64,000 nucleotides of DNA, taken from positions 270,985 to 334,984 of the forward strand of contig NZ_JAJIWO010000006.1 in NCBI RefSeq assembly GCF_020880695.1. Direction: 5' to 3'. Below, piece by piece: positions 17,853 to 27,557 of this stretch. Source of the DNA: Mucilaginibacter sp. UR6-11. Lineage in GTDB: Bacteria > Bacteroidota > Bacteroidia > Sphingobacteriales > Sphingobacteriaceae. The notes under the pieces were generated by a model. It saw only the letters and a program-made list of their open reading frames with translations, had not been told where the DNA came from and made no database searches. Both the position numbers and the translations under genes were made by a program. Every line of letters starts with the position of its first letter. Position 1 is the stretch's first letter.

Positions 17853-18889
17853 ATAAACTGTATTTGCAGATTAACATTATAATTATCAGCGTCCTGAGTA
17901 ATACTGAGGCTGTATTTGCCGGGATACAACAGCTCAAGCCGTCGTTTTACATTATTTAAGCCGATACCGTGATGGATGTCTTCATACGGACGATCAGCAG
18001 GATTATACCTATTACTCACATAAAAAAAAAGCATTTTATGGGTAGTTTTAAGGCTGCCTTTGATTGCCGGGTGTAAGACATCGCCGGTGCCATACTTAAA
18101 TGCATTCTCAATAAACGGTATAATTAACATAGGCTCGATGGTTTGTTCCGGATTATTTACTTCAAAGTTGAAATCTACGTCCACTGTATCCTCAAATCTT
18201 AGTTTTTGCAGGTCGATATAACTGCGCAGGTATTGGGCTTTTTGATTCAGCGTAACTTTTTCTTCGTCAGTAATGTAAAGCATATAGCGCATTAATTGCG
18301 ACAATTGCATTAAGGTAGGTTCAACCGCCGGCGGATTTATTCTTGACAATGCCACAATGCTATTTATTACATTAAAAATAAAATGCGGGCTTATTTGTGA
18401 TCGCAAAAACGCCAATTCTGAAACCAGCGTCGAATTAGTTATATCACGGGTTTTGTTAATCTGCTTAAACCTGTCAACCAGGTAATGATAAGCAAAGGCG
18501 GCTGCCGTGATAGCCGTCAGCGGCAATAAATTAAAATGCGCCATTAATGGTGCCCCGCCAAACGGGGGCCTTGGACCAACATGTAGTAACGGGGGCTTAA
18601 CATAAATGATGCAAAAATCAATTACAACAAACGATATTAATAACAAGCCGACATATAGCCAGGGTTTATTTAATCTATTTAAAAAATGAGGAATGAGTAT
18701 GAATGCGTTAAGGTAGAACTGTGCCGCAAGCAACACATTTATAGCCAGCAAATGCCATGGCGAAAATAACATCTTAAAGGCTGGATCAGATGGGCGTAAC
18801 ACAATGGGCAATATTGTAACACACGCCCAGAACAGTAAATGCAAGAGAACCTGGAGGAATGAAACCGTTTTAAATCGCCTGAACCACAT
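17849..18889 (-). CDS. LytS/YehU-type sensor histidine kinase
   Basis: Membrane kinase of the His_kinase (PF06580) class. Four hydrophobic segments fill about residues 10-135, a short linker follows, then the phospho-acceptor His169 in SQISPHFIFNVINSIVAL and a C-terminal HATPase with IIPFIENAFKYG and GIGLNNVKRRLELLY. The frame extends to a TTG at 18958, but the ATG at 18889 (Met-Trp-Phe-Arg-Arg-Phe) gives the normal family start, 346 residues in all. No periplasmic sensor domain, so the membrane segments probably sense the signal. Pairs with the LytTR regulator downstream. Confidence 0.92.
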   Translation of the reverse strand: MWFRRFKTVSFLQVLLHLLFWACVTILPIVLRPSDPAFKMLFSPWHLLAINVLLAAQFYLNAFILIPHFLNRLNKPWLYVGLLLISFVVIDFCIIYVKPPLLHVGPRPPFGGAPLMAHFNLLPLTAITAAAFAYHYLVDRFKQINKTRDITNSTLVSELAFLRSQISPHFIFNVINSIVALSRINPPAVEPTLMQLSQLMRYMLYITDEEKVTLNQKAQYLRSYIDLQKLRFEDTVDVDFNFEVNNPEQTIEPMLIIPFIENAFKYGTGDVLHPAIKGSLKTTHKMLFFYVSNRYNPADRPYEDIHHGIGLNNVKRRLELLYPGKYSLSITQDADNYNVNLQIQFI

Positions 18890-19404
18890 AACATAATCTA
18901 CCAAAGACCGAAATTCGCCTGTATCAACCACAATTATAGCTATAAAAAGCCTCAGCAATTGTCTGGGAACTACAAAAAACCTTCATTTTAACATTTTTTA
19001 ACTAACCTCAATTAAATGATGTTCATCCTAAAGCAAATCAGTTTAAATAAATCGAAGTTCTTTTATAAATTATTGAGCCTATGCTCTGTTTAATACCCCC
19101 GCTCCTCTTCCAGGTATGTGAGCAAAGTTGTCTGCCCTTTTAAAAATAATGCTAAGCGTGTTCTTAAATCCATGTCGTATAACCAACTCTTCGATAATGA
19201 ATAATTTATTTCTTTAGATTTATAAGTCATCATACAGCTAATAATCTTAACTACTACAATGTGCTGATTGCGTATGATTATCGGCCATTATCTTATTTTG
19301 TCAGTAATTAATGCTTACTTTCGTTATCTACCTCCGTTCGTCCCTTGCTAAAAACACCGGATCGATGCCTGTAGTTTTCTGAAAACATACTCAAAAAAAA
19401 GTCC
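18890..19404. other. Divergent intergenic region
   Basis: About 500 bp between the reverse-strand LytS-like kinase and the forward PAS gene; both promoters should lie here. I see no tRNA, repeat or convincing small gene, and no strong promoter match. Confidence 0.55.
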
Positions 19405-21045
19405 ATGTGGAAAAGAGCGGTGATGAACATCTGGCGTATTCGTATTTTTTCAAATAGACGTGCCGCTGCGCCTATAGTGCATTTTGGGGTGACCAAACGG
19501 TCTGACCGGCTCATCAACTATTTCCTGACCTCTTATTTTTTACTGGGGCTAATATTGACACCCTTCCATGGTACCTTACTGGTAGCGGTTAGCGTCGGCG
19601 GGCTTTCGCTGGTCGTTTATTATTCGGCTAAGAACGCTTTTCCGGGTTCTTGTCTGTATCAATATGTATTGAGTGTGGTGCTGGGTATTTTTATGGCCCA
19701 GTTTATCTATCAGCTCCATGGGATGTTTGAGATGCACTTTTTCGCTTTTATTGGTAGCGCCTTGCTGATCACCTACCAGAACTGGAAGCTCCAATTACCC
19801 CTGTTGCTGTTTATATTATTATATCATTTCCTGTTTAATTACCTGCACAATGCGGGTGTACCCCATATCTATTTCAGCCAGTCCGGTTATTTAAACTGGC
19901 GAACTTTCACTATACATATCCTGTTGACCGGCGTAATCTGTTTCATTTGCGGGTTATGCGCCTTTCAGTTGCATCAATATCACCAGATCCAACTCGTTCA
20001 AACCGAGCAAATGACCAAGCTGCAGGAAGCTGCCCGGCTGGCCATTGTCAGCGACAAAAATGCGGAGGCGCTCGAAGAAAAGAACATGATCCTTGAAAGT
20101 ATAGGTGATGCCTTCTTCGCCCTGGATAAAAACTGGACGGTAACTTATTGGAATCGCACAGCAGAAAAGGCATTGCAGAAAAGCAAACAGGAAATAGTAG
20201 GCCAGAATTTGTGGGAGGCGTTCCCGACCGCGGTGAACTCTGCATTTTACCGCAAGTACCATCAGGCTATGAAGACAGGCCGACCCGTCCATTTTGAAGA
20301 TTATTTTGCTTTGCTGAATTGTTGGTACGAGGTAAGTGCCTTTCCATCGCCAGCCGGCTTATCGGTATATTTTAAAGATATCTCTGAGCGAAAAAAAAAC
20401 ATCAGCGACCTGAAAGAATCCGAGCAGCGTTATAGTGACGTATTTCATTTCAGCCCATTGCCCATGTGGGTCGTGAACCTCGAGTCCCTGGCATTCATGG
20501 ATGTGAATAAGGCCACACTCACGCATTATGGGTATACGCGCAAAGAGTTTTTAGCTATGACCTTAAGAGATATCCGTCCGGAGAATCAGCTTGAAAACAT
20601 GCAGCATGCGCTGGACCAGGGTAGCACGGAGCCGGATATCGTCTACCACCGGCAAATGGTACACCGGAAAAAGAATGGCGAGCTGATAAACATGGAGATA
20701 CAGATCGCGCCCTTCCAGTTCAAGGGAGTCAAGACCAGCATCGTTATCGCCACTGATATGACCGAACAGTTGCGCTATGTCGAAGCTATAGAGCAGCAAA
20801 ATGAAAAGCTAATGGCTATTTCCTGGATGCAGTCGCACGTTATCCGGGCACCACTTGCCCGGATCATGGGGCTGATCCCGATGTTTATCGACCCCAAGAC
20901 CTCAGTAAAAGAAAAGCGGGCAATCAGCGTCTACCTGGTCCAGTCTGCGAACGAGCTGGATCAAGTGATCAGAAATATCATTGAAGTTACCGGCGCTGGC
21001 ACCCTTAATAATGCGTCCGAAAACTTATCGGAACACCTTACGTAA
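19405..21045 (+). CDS. Membrane PAS protein with phospho-acceptor domain but no ATPase
   Basis: A 546-residue protein: about six hydrophobic segments (about 35-195), a coiled linker, two PAS domains (about 220-330 and 335-460) and a HisKA-like helical pair with His478 in SHVIRAPLARI, the place of the usual SHELRTPL His. It ends about 68 residues later, so the whole HATPase_c catalytic domain is missing. The ending is a clean stop followed by the next gene, and the same short form is common, as I recall, in Sphingobacteriaceae, so it may be a real design in which another kinase acts in trans. The TPR kinase starts 22 bp downstream. Unusually G+C-rich for the window. Confidence 0.88.
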   Translation: MWKRAVMNIWRIRIFSNRRAAAPIVHFGVTKRSDRLINYFLTSYFLLGLILTPFHGTLLVAVSVGGLSLVVYYSAKNAFPGSCLYQYVLSVVLGIFMAQFIYQLHGMFEMHFFAFIGSALLITYQNWKLQLPLLLFILLYHFLFNYLHNAGVPHIYFSQSGYLNWRTFTIHILLTGVICFICGLCAFQLHQYHQIQLVQTEQMTKLQEAARLAIVSDKNAEALEEKNMILESIGDAFFALDKNWTVTYWNRTAEKALQKSKQEIVGQNLWEAFPTAVNSAFYRKYHQAMKTGRPVHFEDYFALLNCWYEVSAFPSPAGLSVYFKDISERKKNISDLKESEQRYSDVFHFSPLPMWVVNLESLAFMDVNKATLTHYGYTRKEFLAMTLRDIRPENQLENMQHALDQGSTEPDIVYHRQMVHRKKNGELINMEIQIAPFQFKGVKTSIVIATDMTEQLRYVEAIEQQNEKLMAISWMQSHVIRAPLARIMGLIPMFIDPKTSVKEKRAISVYLVQSANELDQVIRNIIEVTGAGTLNNASENLSEHLT

Positions 21046-21067
21046 AAGTCTTTTAACCCCTATTCTT

Positions 21068-22975
21068 ATGCGTTACCTGATTGTTCTATTTTGCTTGCTC
21101 ACCCTTCCTGTGTTTGCGCAGCAACGCGCGACTCCGCGGACGCGACCGAAAACCGAACAACTAAAAAATTACCTAACCGTTAGCCAGGCATATGCCCAAA
21201 CCCAGCCTGATTCAGCCGTTCATTACGCCAATGAGGGGATAAAACTGGCCGAGCAACTGAATGACCGGGAGGGCCTGGCGGCGTTGTTCGTACAGCTAGG
21301 CTATATTAACGCCCTGCATCATCATGCCGAACTGGCCCGGAGTTTTTATAACGAAGCCCTGGGTAGGTACCGCCGCTTGCATGATGCCGCGGGCATTGCG
21401 CACACCTACGACCAGTTGGGACTGCTGGACGGCAACCCGCAAGACTTTAGCCAGGCCCTAAAATATGACCGTGACAGCATTGGTCTGGCCGAGACCTACG
21501 AAAACATGGGTCGCAGGCTTGAAGAAAAAGGTGAATACGAAAAAGCACTCAGCAATTACCTGCACGCTCTGACTCAATACGAACACCGTAATCCCAAGCC
21601 CGAGGCCTATTTTGCTTTGCTGGAAAATATCGGGGCTCTTTATCAAAAGAAAGGCGATAGTAAAACGGCCCTGCATTACCTACAGGAAGGCATCCGTAAC
21701 AGTGAGACCCAAGGTGCCAGGGATACTGAAGTTCATTTGGTGAATGCCGAAGGCAGAATATTTGCGCATGACCATAATCCGTTACGGGCCCTCGGCCTGT
21801 TTAAGCAGGCGCTCGCCGAGGCCAAAAAATACCGCCAGCCAGATGAACAGGTGGAGGCCCTGATCCAGATCGCCGACGTTCTTAAAAAGCAAAACGCAGC
21901 CACTTGTATTCGGGACCTGCAGCAGGCACTTCAGATTGCCAGAAAATTGCGGGAACCTAAACTGGAAGCGCGGATATTTGAAGCGATGGCCGGGGTCTAC
22001 AGGCAGCAAAAGAACTACGGCGAGGCCATGGCTGCCCTTGATGAACAGCACCATCTGCTGGATAGTTTACTCCGGGCAAACACGGCGAAAGACGTTGCTG
22101 CACTAGACAGCAGCTATGTGCTGGAAAGAACCTTAGAAAAGGTCGGGAGCCTGGAACAGCTTAACCGGCTCGAAAAGGTCAGCCTTAACCTTGGGTTGGT
22201 TACCCTTCTGGTCATCCTGCTGCTTGCTGTCCTGCTTTGGAGCTACCTCCGTAAGATAAAACGTCTTAACGAAGAACTAACCAATTCCAACCGCGTAAAG
22301 GATACATTATTTTCGGTGATCGGCCATGACCTGAAAGGCCCCGCAGGTAGCGCGGCCCAATTGTTTGAACTGATGGAGACCGAGGATTTTACACCGGATG
22401 AGATGAAGGCCATGATTGCGGAGCTACGCAAACAGACCAAGATTTCGCTGGAACTCCTGCAATCTTTATTTGAATGGGGGAAAGCCCAGCTGCAAGGCAT
22501 CCAAGTCCGGCCCTCAGATTTTGATCCTTGTCCCGCCGTGGAACGGTGTATAAGTTTTCTTTCGCAACAAGCCAGCCAGAAGCACATCAGCGTACAGCTG
22601 CAGCTACCCGATGACCTACGCGTACATGCAGACCCTGACCATTTTGAATTTATAGTCCGCAACCTGCTATCCAACGCCATCAAATTTAGCCATGAGGACG
22701 GCCTTATCGAAGTAAGTAGCAAAACAGCCGACCCCAACGAAATAGTCCTGGCCATCAAGGATAACGGGATTGGGATTTCCCGGGAGCAACAGGCGGCTTT
22801 CCTTACCGGCAATCTCCGGGTCAACTTTGGCACACGGCAGGAAAAAGGCAGTGGCCTGGGTCTGTTATTGACCAAAGATTTTATCAAGGCCAATCAGGGA
22901 CGTATTTGGCTGGAAAGCGAAGAAAGCAGAGGCACAACTTTCTATATTGCCATACCGCGTGGCTTAAGCAACTGA
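21068..22975 (+). CDS. TPR-containing sensor histidine kinase
   Basis: About 635 residues: signal peptide (LPVFAQ), periplasmic TPR array (about 30-360, several A-x3-Y-x-A helices), one membrane segment (about 373-395), HisKA with His420 in SVIGHDLKGPAG, and HATPase_c (NLLSNAIKF, GIGIS, GSGLGLLL). The open frame starts at 20981 inside the PAS gene; the ATG at 21068 is chosen because it directly begins the signal peptide. The gene follows the PAS/HisKA gene by 22 bp and could supply the ATPase that protein lacks. No cognate regulator is adjacent. G+C-rich compared with the polysaccharide locus. Confidence 0.92.
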   Translation: MRYLIVLFCLLTLPVFAQQRATPRTRPKTEQLKNYLTVSQAYAQTQPDSAVHYANEGIKLAEQLNDREGLAALFVQLGYINALHHHAELARSFYNEALGRYRRLHDAAGIAHTYDQLGLLDGNPQDFSQALKYDRDSIGLAETYENMGRRLEEKGEYEKALSNYLHALTQYEHRNPKPEAYFALLENIGALYQKKGDSKTALHYLQEGIRNSETQGARDTEVHLVNAEGRIFAHDHNPLRALGLFKQALAEAKKYRQPDEQVEALIQIADVLKKQNAATCIRDLQQALQIARKLREPKLEARIFEAMAGVYRQQKNYGEAMAALDEQHHLLDSLLRANTAKDVAALDSSYVLERTLEKVGSLEQLNRLEKVSLNLGLVTLLVILLLAVLLWSYLRKIKRLNEELTNSNRVKDTLFSVIGHDLKGPAGSAAQLFELMETEDFTPDEMKAMIAELRKQTKISLELLQSLFEWGKAQLQGIQVRPSDFDPCPAVERCISFLSQQASQKHISVQLQLPDDLRVHADPDHFEFIVRNLLSNAIKFSHEDGLIEVSSKTADPNEIVLAIKDNGIGISREQQAAFLTGNLRVNFGTRQEKGSGLGLLLTKDFIKANQGRIWLESEESRGTTFYIAIPRGLSN

Positions 22976-23442
22976 TTTACTTTTAATATATTCCTAAGCT
23001 TTTTTTAAGCGAATGAAGGGGATTGAATGTTCCCATATCTGATATAGTTTTCTGTGTCATGTGCAAAAGCCAGACAGCACTTAATTAAGTTAGGCTATAG
23101 TGCGTGCACACATCTTGATTTGTATTATACATTTTGTAGTTATGATATCTTCGGTTTGCAGAATCGGGAGTTTAATGAATTTGAAAACAAACCCCTTCCG
23201 AAAGGTGTAATTTCAGCAAGAAGGGACAAACCTGTACAGATAATTTCCTGAATAACATCATATGCTAAGTTTTATATAAGACCGGTTAGTGTGAAATAGT
23301 GTGTATAAATTGGTCATTCGTTTTACAATTTCGTTTTTATTGAATAGCATAGGCCTGATTATCATTAATTTAGATGACAAGTCAGCGAAAAATAAAGCTG
23401 GCAGGTTAAAGTGTGAAACATTCTATATGAAACGAACTAATA
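22976..23442. other. Intergenic region before the methyltransferase
   Basis: About 470 bp, AT-rich. Two short open frames on the forward strand lack family resemblance and one runs into the methyltransferase in another frame, so I do not call them. A weak hairpin with a T-run (about 22996-23010) just after the TPR kinase could terminate its transcript. Confidence 0.45.
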
Positions 23443-24402
23443 ATGATTATGACGATGTGGAAAGAAAAAGTAATGCCAATGACAATTGGCCTGGTCTTAC
23501 ATATGCCATTTGTGAAAACACTATTGTCGTACAGAACGGGTGGTACTATTGAAAGTAAATATTGCTACTCTGTCTGGCTGAGACACCTTAAGATGTTTAA
23601 TTCTGTACGGAATGGGGTCCCGAAAAGGGTTGCAGAGCTAGGTCCGGGAGACTCTTTGGGAATTGGATTTGCGGCTTTGTTGTCTGGTTGCGAGTCTTTC
23701 AGGGCATTTGACGTAATAAAATACTGGAATGTTGAACGAAATTTAAAGATCTTCGAAGAACTGATTATTTTGTTTAAAAATAAAGCGTCTATCCCAGATA
23801 ATACTGAATATCCTAAGGTTCAACCTCAACTTGATACTTATGAATTTCCGGATAAGATACTTTCAGAGGAAATACTTAAAGAATCCCTATCTGAATCGCG
23901 CCTTGAGGCAATACGTGAAGAAATTAAGAATCCTGGCAATCCCCGAAACACCCTTGTTAAATTTTATGTCCCCTGGGATGATTATAAGGTAATAAGCCCC
24001 AACTCTGTCGATTTTGTGTATTCCCAGGCAGTACTGGAACATGTTGAAGATCTTGATGGGACATATGTTGCCTTTTCAAGATGGTTGAAAAAGGGAGGGA
24101 TAATGTCCCACTCAATTGATTTTAAATGTCACCGAACAACTAAACGCTGGAATGGACACAGAACCTATAGCGAGTTTGAGTGGAAAATTGTGAAGGGGGG
24201 GCGAATGTTTTTGATAAACCGTCTTCCATATTCAGTACATCAGAAACTACATACAAAGAACGGTTTCAAAATATTGAAAGAACTCCCAGTGATCACGGCT
24301 AACGATATCCCACGGAATAAATTTTCCAAGAGGTTCAGGAATATTTCAGAGGAAGATATGACAACAAGCGATGCGTATATGCTCTCCGTAAAAGAATCAT
24401 GA
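23443..24402 (+). CDS. SAM-dependent methyltransferase
   Basis: A class I methyltransferase of 319 residues with motif I VAELGPGDSLGIG (about 62-74) and the post-motif region VDFVYSQAVLEHVEDLDG (about 188-205), typical of the Methyltransf_11 group found in surface-glycan loci. Three ATG codons cluster at the start (23443, 23449, 23455), so the exact start is open. No signal peptide. It lies alone between a kinase and the acyltransferase pair, 450 bp from the latter, and may methylate a sugar or lipid-linked glycan; substrate is not readable. AT-rich, like the polysaccharide locus. Confidence 0.82.
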   Translation: MIMTMWKEKVMPMTIGLVLHMPFVKTLLSYRTGGTIESKYCYSVWLRHLKMFNSVRNGVPKRVAELGPGDSLGIGFAALLSGCESFRAFDVIKYWNVERNLKIFEELIILFKNKASIPDNTEYPKVQPQLDTYEFPDKILSEEILKESLSESRLEAIREEIKNPGNPRNTLVKFYVPWDDYKVISPNSVDFVYSQAVLEHVEDLDGTYVAFSRWLKKGGIMSHSIDFKCHRTTKRWNGHRTYSEFEWKIVKGGRMFLINRLPYSVHQKLHTKNGFKILKELPVITANDIPRNKFSKRFRNISEEDMTTSDAYMLSVKES

Positions 24403-24852
24403 TACCCGGATGCAATTGTGATAATTAAAATTTGGCCGCTTCATTTCCCTTTGCATTATTGAGGTGAGATAGGCTATGATCGAAATTTCTTCTTTGTATC
24501 CAGGAGATTACTTGCGATTTTTTTTTCCTGTAATTCCCTGTATTATTGATCTTACTGCATCGATCTGTGTTGGGTTGATACCTAATGCAACTGTGACACA
24601 TAATAGTTTACAACCTTTCACAATAATCAAATCAAGTTAACAATTTTTCTGGTCAGCTGGGACCTCAGCTAGCGGTTAACCAACTTATATTCCGCATTAA
24701 CAACCAAAAAATTAAAAAAACCTCACCTACTGCTAATATAGCATTAGCTATTTATTAATTGTAAAATAACTTCACATGAAATTTCACAACTATTTAAATA
24801 TCAATGTTTTAACTACTTATTATATTATATTTAACAACTTTTTGTTTGTAGT
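24403..24852. other. Intergenic region before the MBOAT gene
   Basis: About 450 very AT-rich bp. A small dyad (GCTAAT, loop, ATTAGC, 24732-24748) followed by T-rich DNA may be a weak terminator or operator. Otherwise I see nothing that can be named; the acyltransferase promoter should be here. Confidence 0.45.
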
Positions 24853-26277
24853 ATGTTATTCAATTCTTTAATATTCTTAAACTTTTTTGTAGTAGTTACT
24901 ACGCTGTACTTCTTAGTTCCTGATAAACACCAGTGGAAATTATTGTTGTTGGCAAGCTGCTATTTTTACATGTTTTTTGTTCCGGTATACCTATTAATAT
25001 TGGGTTTTACCATTGTTATAGATTACTACGCTGGTATTTTAATTGAAAGAAAAACCGGAAGCAAGAAAAAACTGATGCTTATTGTAAGTTTGATGGCTAA
25101 CGTTGGTGTGTTAGCTGTGTTTAAATATTATAACTTCATCGCCAATAACCTGTCCTTTTTATTAAAGCTATCCGGGGTTCATCATCATATCCCCTATTTA
25201 AATATACTCCTGCCAATTGGTTTGTCGTTTCACACTTTTCAGGCAATGAGTTATACTATTGAAGTATACCGCGGGCATCAAAAACCGGAAAGAAATTTTG
25301 GTATATATGCTCTGTATGTCATGTTTTACCCGCAATTGGTTGCAGGCCCTATAGAAAGGCCGCAAAATATGTTACCGCAATTTCATCAAAAACATGCTTT
25401 TAACTATGACGACGTGGTTACAGGACTTCGGAAAATGCTGTGGGGCTACTTTAAAAAGTTAGTTGTTGCTGATAGGTTAGCTATTTATGTAAATGCCGTC
25501 TTTCATCATCCCGGGAAACATAGCGCTATTACGCTAATTACAGCTATTATATTTTTTTCATTTCAAATATATTGCGACTTCTCAGGTTATTCAGATATCG
25601 CATTAGGAACTGCAAGGGTAATGGGATACAAATTGATGGTCAATTTCCGCCGGCCGTATTTTGCAACATCTATAAAAGAATTTTGGTCACGGTGGCATAT
25701 TTCTTTGTCAACATGGTTTAGGGATTATCTATACATCCCCTTAGGAGGAAACAGGCGCTCAATCAGCAGATGGTGCTTAAATATCCTGCTTGTTTTTATG
25801 ATTAGCGGCTTATGGCACGGGGCTAGTTGGACATTTGTTGTCTGGGGAGCTTTACATGGCTTTTATCTGATAGCAGGCATTTTTTTTAACAAAGTTTTTA
25901 AAGACCGTTTCTTAATTATCAAAAACACGGTTACGGGAATATTTTTCAGGACGTCATTTACTTTCATGATTGTGTGTTTCGGTTGGATATTCTTTAGGGC
26001 TAATTCGATCGACGATGCCTTTATAATTATCAGGAATATAGTAACGTGGAAGGGCGGTGGTTTTTATATTGGATCGATTTCCGATATTTTTTATTCGATA
26101 GTTGCATTGGCCATACTACTCATTACCGAGTATACGCAGGAGTTTTACTCAGAATCTTTTTCACTAATGAATAGCCGCTATAAATTGGTTCGCCATCTTA
26201 GTTATGTTGCCATAATTTTATTGATTCTGTTGGCAGGTATTCTTAATCAATCACAGTTTATATATTTTCAATTTTAG
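24853..26277 (+). CDS. MBOAT-family O-acyltransferase (AlgI-like)
   Basis: A 474-residue polytopic inner-membrane acyltransferase that moves acyl groups, usually acetyl, across the membrane for glycan O-acylation. Hydrophobic segments run the whole length; the MBOAT signature is complete: FWSRWHISLSTWFRDYLYIPLGGNR (conserved block) and the catalytic His322 in SGLWHGASWTFVVWG. Length matches AlgI/DltB/PatA-type members (about 450-500). ATG start; a putative SGNH partner begins 2 bp after its stop, as in AlgI/AlgJ-type pairs. Likely decorates a surface polymer, possibly that of the 32-60 kb locus, but the gene is on the other strand and separate. Confidence 0.94.
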   Translation: MLFNSLIFLNFFVVVTTLYFLVPDKHQWKLLLLASCYFYMFFVPVYLLILGFTIVIDYYAGILIERKTGSKKKLMLIVSLMANVGVLAVFKYYNFIANNLSFLLKLSGVHHHIPYLNILLPIGLSFHTFQAMSYTIEVYRGHQKPERNFGIYALYVMFYPQLVAGPIERPQNMLPQFHQKHAFNYDDVVTGLRKMLWGYFKKLVVADRLAIYVNAVFHHPGKHSAITLITAIIFFSFQIYCDFSGYSDIALGTARVMGYKLMVNFRRPYFATSIKEFWSRWHISLSTWFRDYLYIPLGGNRRSISRWCLNILLVFMISGLWHGASWTFVVWGALHGFYLIAGIFFNKVFKDRFLIIKNTVTGIFFRTSFTFMIVCFGWIFFRANSIDDAFIIIRNIVTWKGGGFYIGSISDIFYSIVALAILLITEYTQEFYSESFSLMNSRYKLVRHLSYVAIILLILLAGILNQSQFIYFQF

Positions 26278-26279
26278 CT

Positions 26280-27224
26280 ATGAGCAAACAGGCAGTATAC
26301 CACTATATAAAAATGTTTGAAAATATTGTCATATTAACTGGCACACTATTTATTGCTGATAGGCTTATCGGCCATACATTAAAAAAAATATATTTCAAGC
26401 AACAAAAAGGAGATTATTACCAAACTACCTATGCAGTTGACAGTGCACGGCAACAGTTATTGATTTTTGGCAGCTCGCGAGCAAGCCATCATTATGTGTC
26501 TTCAGTTTTTGAAAAATACACCAACAAATCAGTGTACAATTTAGGACGCGACGGAAGGAATATCTTATATAGTGAGGCGATTTTTTTACAGGTTTTATCT
26601 AATCATAAACCCGATGACGTTATCCTGGATGTTACACCAAATGAATTTTCATGGAAAGCGGGAAACGAAGGGCGGAGTGTGATGGTAAACACGCTATTGC
26701 CCTATACTTATCAGCCGACGATTTATAAAATCATTGAAAAAGCCGATAAAAGCGAACTGATCTTATCAAAAGTTTTTCAAACGTACCCCTATAATTCAAT
26801 AGCTGTGCAGGTGCTTGGAAATTACTTTGGTGTATTAAATGGCGAACAAAATATTAAAGGCTATGTGCCACTCTTGGGTAACAAAATAAGTAAAGAAGTG
26901 ACCATACAAACCCCAGAAACTCGCAATGCGGTTAATAATGATTTGGCTCTGGTAAATTCATTTAAAAATTTTCTTGCACTTGCAAAAAGCAACAAAATAA
27001 CCTGCCGTGTTGTTGTTTCACCAATTTATCATGTTGATGAACCAAACTGTTTACCTTATTTAAAAAAAATTACTGAAAGCTATGGACTACGGTTTTATGA
27101 TTATTCCGATTTGAAAATTTTTAAAGATTCTTCGCTATTTTATGATAACACACACTTAAATGATAAAGGTGCTACTATATTTTCAAACCTATTGGCAAGT
27201 AATTTAACAAACGACTTAAAATAA
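26280..27224 (+). CDS. SGNH-like acyltransferase partner of MBOAT
   Basis: A 314-residue protein with an N-terminal membrane anchor (about 12-30) and an extracytoplasmic domain that looks like a degenerate SGNH hydrolase: FGSSRASHHY (about 60-70, block I nucleophile Ser) and a late Asp-x-x-His (YDNTHLNDKG, about 289-292). Such proteins (AlgJ/AlgX, DltD, PatB-like) take the acyl group from an MBOAT partner to the polymer. The gene follows the MBOAT stop by 2 bp, so the two are co-transcribed. Family assignment is from motifs and context; overall similarity is low. Confidence 0.72.
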   Translation: MSKQAVYHYIKMFENIVILTGTLFIADRLIGHTLKKIYFKQQKGDYYQTTYAVDSARQQLLIFGSSRASHHYVSSVFEKYTNKSVYNLGRDGRNILYSEAIFLQVLSNHKPDDVILDVTPNEFSWKAGNEGRSVMVNTLLPYTYQPTIYKIIEKADKSELILSKVFQTYPYNSIAVQVLGNYFGVLNGEQNIKGYVPLLGNKISKEVTIQTPETRNAVNNDLALVNSFKNFLALAKSNKITCRVVVSPIYHVDEPNCLPYLKKITESYGLRFYDYSDLKIFKDSSLFYDNTHLNDKGATIFSNLLASNLTNDLK

Positions 27225-27226
27225 AA

Positions 27227-27254
27227 AAGCTTGCTCCGGGCGGATTGCAAGCTT
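27227..27254 (+). terminator. Hairpin after the MBOAT/SGNH pair
   Basis: AAGCTTGC (27227-27234) and GCAAGCTT (27247-27254) form a perfect 8-bp stem with a 12-base loop, starting 3 bp after the SGNH gene stop. It is preceded by an A-run and followed by TTATTG, a modest T-tract, so it can be a terminator on the forward strand. Confidence 0.6.
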
Positions 27255-27384
27255 ATTGATTCAGTTATATGTGTGGTCAAATATTGACGCTACAGTTAAA
27301 CAATAAATCCCAAATGATCTTTGTTTTTTAAGTTGGTATTAGCAAGTATAATTAAGGCATATTGCTCTTTGGCTAGCCTATAAC

Positions 27385-27415
27385 AAATTCGGCGGCATGT
27401 ATCGCCACCGAATTT
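27385..27415 (-). terminator. Second hairpin in the convergent region
   Basis: Arms of 12 bases (27385-27396 and 27404-27415, AAATTCGGCGGC type, one mismatch) with a 7-base loop. It lies between the convergent SGNH and receiver genes, 143 bp past the receiver stop, and may terminate reverse-strand transcription. The rest of the 333-bp gap (27225-27557) shows nothing else. Confidence 0.4.
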
Positions 27416-27557
27416 GCCTTCATTATCATATTATTCTCATAGGATTTCGTAGGGAACAACCGGCCTAACAATTACTTCAATAAAAAATCGGATAACTTTT
27501 AAGGCCAAAATATTGCCTGATTACGGCCAATCGTTATTGTCTTCTGCTATTGATAAT

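Noticed and set aside
22243..22893. Reverse-strand open frame of 216 codons
   Set aside because: Antisense of the kinase domain of the TPR histidine kinase, Ser/Arg-rich as expected for a shadow frame.
23054..23552. Two short forward frames before the methyltransferase
   Set aside because: No start context, no recognisable motif, and the second runs into the methyltransferase gene in a different frame.
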